A stretch of 64,000 bases of DNA. Origin: Fasciola hepatica (taxonomy: Eukaryota; Platyhelminthes; Trematoda; Plagiorchiida; Fasciolidae). Made by a program: the position numbers and the translations under genes. Shown one piece after another: positions 62,554 to 64,000 of the stretch. The stretch spans positions 4,385,001 to 4,449,000 of the forward strand of contig CANUEZ040000196.1 of assembly GCA_948099385.1 (NCBI GenBank), given 5' to 3'. The notes under the pieces were generated by a model. It was not told the origin of the DNA and searched no databases. It saw only the letters and a list, made by a program, of their open reading frames with translations. Within the stretch, counting starts at the first letter, position 1, and each line of letters begins with the position of its first letter.

Positions 62554-64000
62554 TATAATATGATTGATCATGCAGCTTGAACGCTCAACTGAGCATTGAA
62601 ATCCATGGAAGCACTGTACAGCTGTTTCATCCTCTAAGGGACTCGACTCATCAGCAGTGCACATCGACCGAGCCCCCACGGGCACTCCAACAACCGGTGA
62701 ACCATTGTGAATCGAACAACTTAACAACACAAGGCTATCCGGGATGGCTCTCAACGCTTTGTTCAACATCTACACTACATCATATAGCACCCTTCCCAAA
62801 CTCGCTTCAAATTTGAATGGTAACAACCAGCTTTGCGCACACCGATCGACTCCTATGATGGATGACTTCTCTGTAGGGGCCTAAGTACAACCAACGCATT
62901 CCCAAATGAACAACCTACACAGCTTCCTTACTATGCATGCAATTGATTAGTAGTACGAGATTAGATCAGATTAGATTAGATTAGATTTGTATAATATGAT
63001 TGATCATGCAGCTTGAACGCTCAACTGAGCATTGAAATCCATGGAAGCACTGTACAGCTGTTTCATCCTCTAAGGGACTCGACTCATCAGCAGTGCACAT
63101 CGACCGAGCCCCCACGGGCACTCCAACAACCGGTGAACCATTGTGAATCGAACAACTTAACAACACAAGCCTATCCGGGATGGCTATCAACGCTTTGTTC
63201 AACATCTACACTACATCATATAGCACCCTTCCCAAACTCGCTTCAAATTTGAATGGTAACAACAAGCTTCGCGCACACCGATCGACTCCTATGATGGATG
63301 ACTTCTCTGTAGGGGCCTAAGTACAACCAACGCATTCCCAAATGAACAACCTACACAGCTTCCTTACTATGCATGCAATTGATTAGTAGTACGAGATTAG
63401 ATCAGATTAGATTAGATTAGATTTGTATAATATGATTGATCATGCAGCTTGAACGCTCAACTGAGCATTGAAATCCATGGAAGCACTGTACAGCTGTTTC
63501 ATCCTCTAAGGGACTCGACTCATCAGCAGTGCACATCGACCGAGCAACCACGGGCACTCCAACAACCGGTGAACCATTGTGAATCGAACAACTTAACAAC
63601 ACAAGGCTATCCGGGATGGCTATCAACGCTTTGTTCAACATATACACTACATCATATATAGCAACCTTCAAAAACTGCCTTCAAATTCGAATGGTAAGAA
63701 CCAGCTTCGCGCACACCGATCGACTCCTATGATGGATGAATTCTCTGTAGGGGCCTAAGTACAACCAACGCATTCCCAAATGAACAACCTACACAGCTTC
63801 CTTACTATGCATGCAATTTATTAGTAGTACGAGATTAGATTAGATTAGATTAGATTTGTATAATATGATTGATCATGCAGCTTGAACGCTCAACTGAGCA
63901 TTGAAATCCATGGAAGCACTGTACAGCTGTTTCATCCTCTAAGGGACTCGACTCATCAGCAGTGCACATCGACCGAGCAACCACGGGCACTCCAACAACC

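Larger units (their letters stand above)
62144..62576 (+). repeat. Reference satellite monomer (433 bp, near consensus)
   Basis: This unit has the modal length and modal state at most variable positions, so it serves as the map for all others. From its anchor it runs through a constant head with NcoI, BsrGI and PvuII palindromes, the 'ctaaggga' cassette, the 'caacca' cassette, an AgeI palindrome, an A/C-rich middle rich in CAAC, the long form of the TA spot, the 12-bp palindrome TTCAAATTTGAA, a PvuI palindrome, a constant stretch containing TAGGGGCCTA, overlapping NsiI/SphI/MfeI palindromes, and the ATTAG block. It departs from the commonest form at 'aacaacaagc', where most copies have 'aagaaccagc' or 'aacaaccagc'. 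Consensus composition counted by hand is 110 C, 80 G and 15 CpG in 433 bp. Confidence 0.95.
1..64000 (+). repeat. Uninterrupted ~432-bp satellite DNA array (148 unit starts)
   Basis: The anchor 'cttgaacgctcaactgagc', or a close variant, recurs 148 times in the same orientation. The first is at 333 and the last at 63882, with mean spacing about 432.3 bp and extremes of 421 and 448 bp. No interval departs from this range, so nothing larger than about 15 bp has been inserted, and there is no inversion or foreign element. The window begins about 100 bp into one unit and ends about 118 bp into another, so the array extends beyond both edges. Copies differ by scattered substitutions and a few small indels. 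This is the architecture of a eukaryotic satellite maintained by unequal exchange and gene conversion. The strand label is arbitrary. The family is not one I recognise; centromeric, pericentromeric or subtelomeric location is inference. Confidence 0.99.
60406..64000 (+). repeat. Array segment 14: relatively uniform monomers to the window edge
   Basis: Unit starts: 60406, 60840, 61273, 61707, 62144, 62577, 63013, 63449, 63882 (truncated by the window). The 60406 and 61273 units share 'ttaccaacacaaagc', 'gggattggctctc' and 'aacaacaagc', 867 bp apart. The 61273 and 61707 units share the 'ttgtacgggctcg' cassette. The 61707 unit has 'accaggttgcgc', a local loss of one base. Units from 62144 onward are close to the window consensus. 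Confidence 0.93.

Noticed and set aside
62540..62562. Bacterial -10 promoter (TATAAT) after the pentamer block
   Set aside because: There is no -35 element at suitable spacing and nothing downstream to express; the array is eukaryotic in character. The match is AT-rich sequence.
62144..62576. Internal sub-repeat structure (ancestral shorter monomer)
   Set aside because: Short similarities such as 'gaacaacctacac' and 'ttcaacatctacac', and many CAAC motifs, exist, but no consistent sub-period could be laid out across the 433 bp by eye.
1..64000. CRISPR array
   Set aside because: The periodicity is regular, but units are about 432 bp and adjoin directly; there are no short identical repeats separated by unique spacers and no associated genes.
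1..64000. Ribosomal DNA intergenic spacer subrepeats or 5S rDNA tandem units
   Set aside because: No recognisable rRNA coding segment occurs in any monomer, and the array runs for 64 kb without one.
1..64000. Transposon or retroelement insertions within the array
   Set aside because: All unit spacings lie between 421 and 448 bp and all units have the same orientation, which leaves no room for an insertion; no terminal repeats or reverse transcriptase-like frames were seen.

Overview
The whole 64-kb window is one uninterrupted, head-to-tail satellite DNA array. A unit of about 432 bp (consensus 433 bp) starts 148 times, from position 333 to 63882. All units have the same orientation, and start-to-start spacing is 421 to 448 bp. 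I find no gene, RNA gene, transposon, inversion or unique sequence, so every stretch longer than 300 bp is satellite. An array of this size and uniformity indicates a eukaryotic chromosome, probably centromeric, pericentromeric or subtelomeric heterochromatin, or a sex or B chromosome. I do not recognise the monomer family and cannot name the organism. In a hand-built consensus, GC is about 44 percent and CpG is only mildly depleted (observed/expected about 0.74). That weakly argues against a heavily methylated vertebrate satellite.

Monomer anatomy, counted from the conserved 'cttgaacgctcaactgagc' anchor: a constant head with short dyads; a variable cassette at about +54 to +77 (three main states); a second variable cassette at about +97 (four states); an A/C-rich middle; a TA-rich spot with a 2-bp length dimorphism at about +207; a variable '(c/a)aaact' segment followed by a 12-bp palindrome; a constant CpG-containing part; and a pentamer block of ATTAG units just before the next anchor. 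Nearly all length variation comes from the pentamer block (2 to 7 units) and the 2-bp dimorphism.

Layout: 1-5.1 kb mixed monomers; 5.1-7.3 kb a duplicated dimer (864 bp); 7.3-9.4 kb mixed; 9.4-11.1 kb a second 864-bp dimer; 11.1-15.0 kb a trimer duplication (1,288 bp) containing short monomers; 15.0-21.5 kb mixed; 21.9-34.9 kb 'copy A' of a large segmental duplication, with nested trimer (1,299 bp) and heptamer (3,029 bp) duplications; 35.8-38.3 kb a dimer repeated three times (866 bp); 38.4-41.8 kb a partial pentamer repeat (2,159 bp); 41.8-50.4 kb 'copy B', offset 19,867 bp from copy A; 50.4-55.6 kb mixed; 55.6-57.4 kb a dimer duplication (870 bp); 57.8-60.4 kb a trimer duplication (1,292 bp); 60.4-64 kb mixed, relatively uniform monomers.

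The array therefore records unequal crossover and gene conversion at several scales, without one dominant higher-order repeat. Each monomer also carries recurrent open frames on both strands (74 codons on the minus strand, 70-79 codons on the plus strand from TTG). I read these as by-products of homogenised sequence rather than genes. The least expected signal is a minus-strand TATA / A-box-like / B-box-core arrangement in many monomers, which could matter if the array is transcribed.
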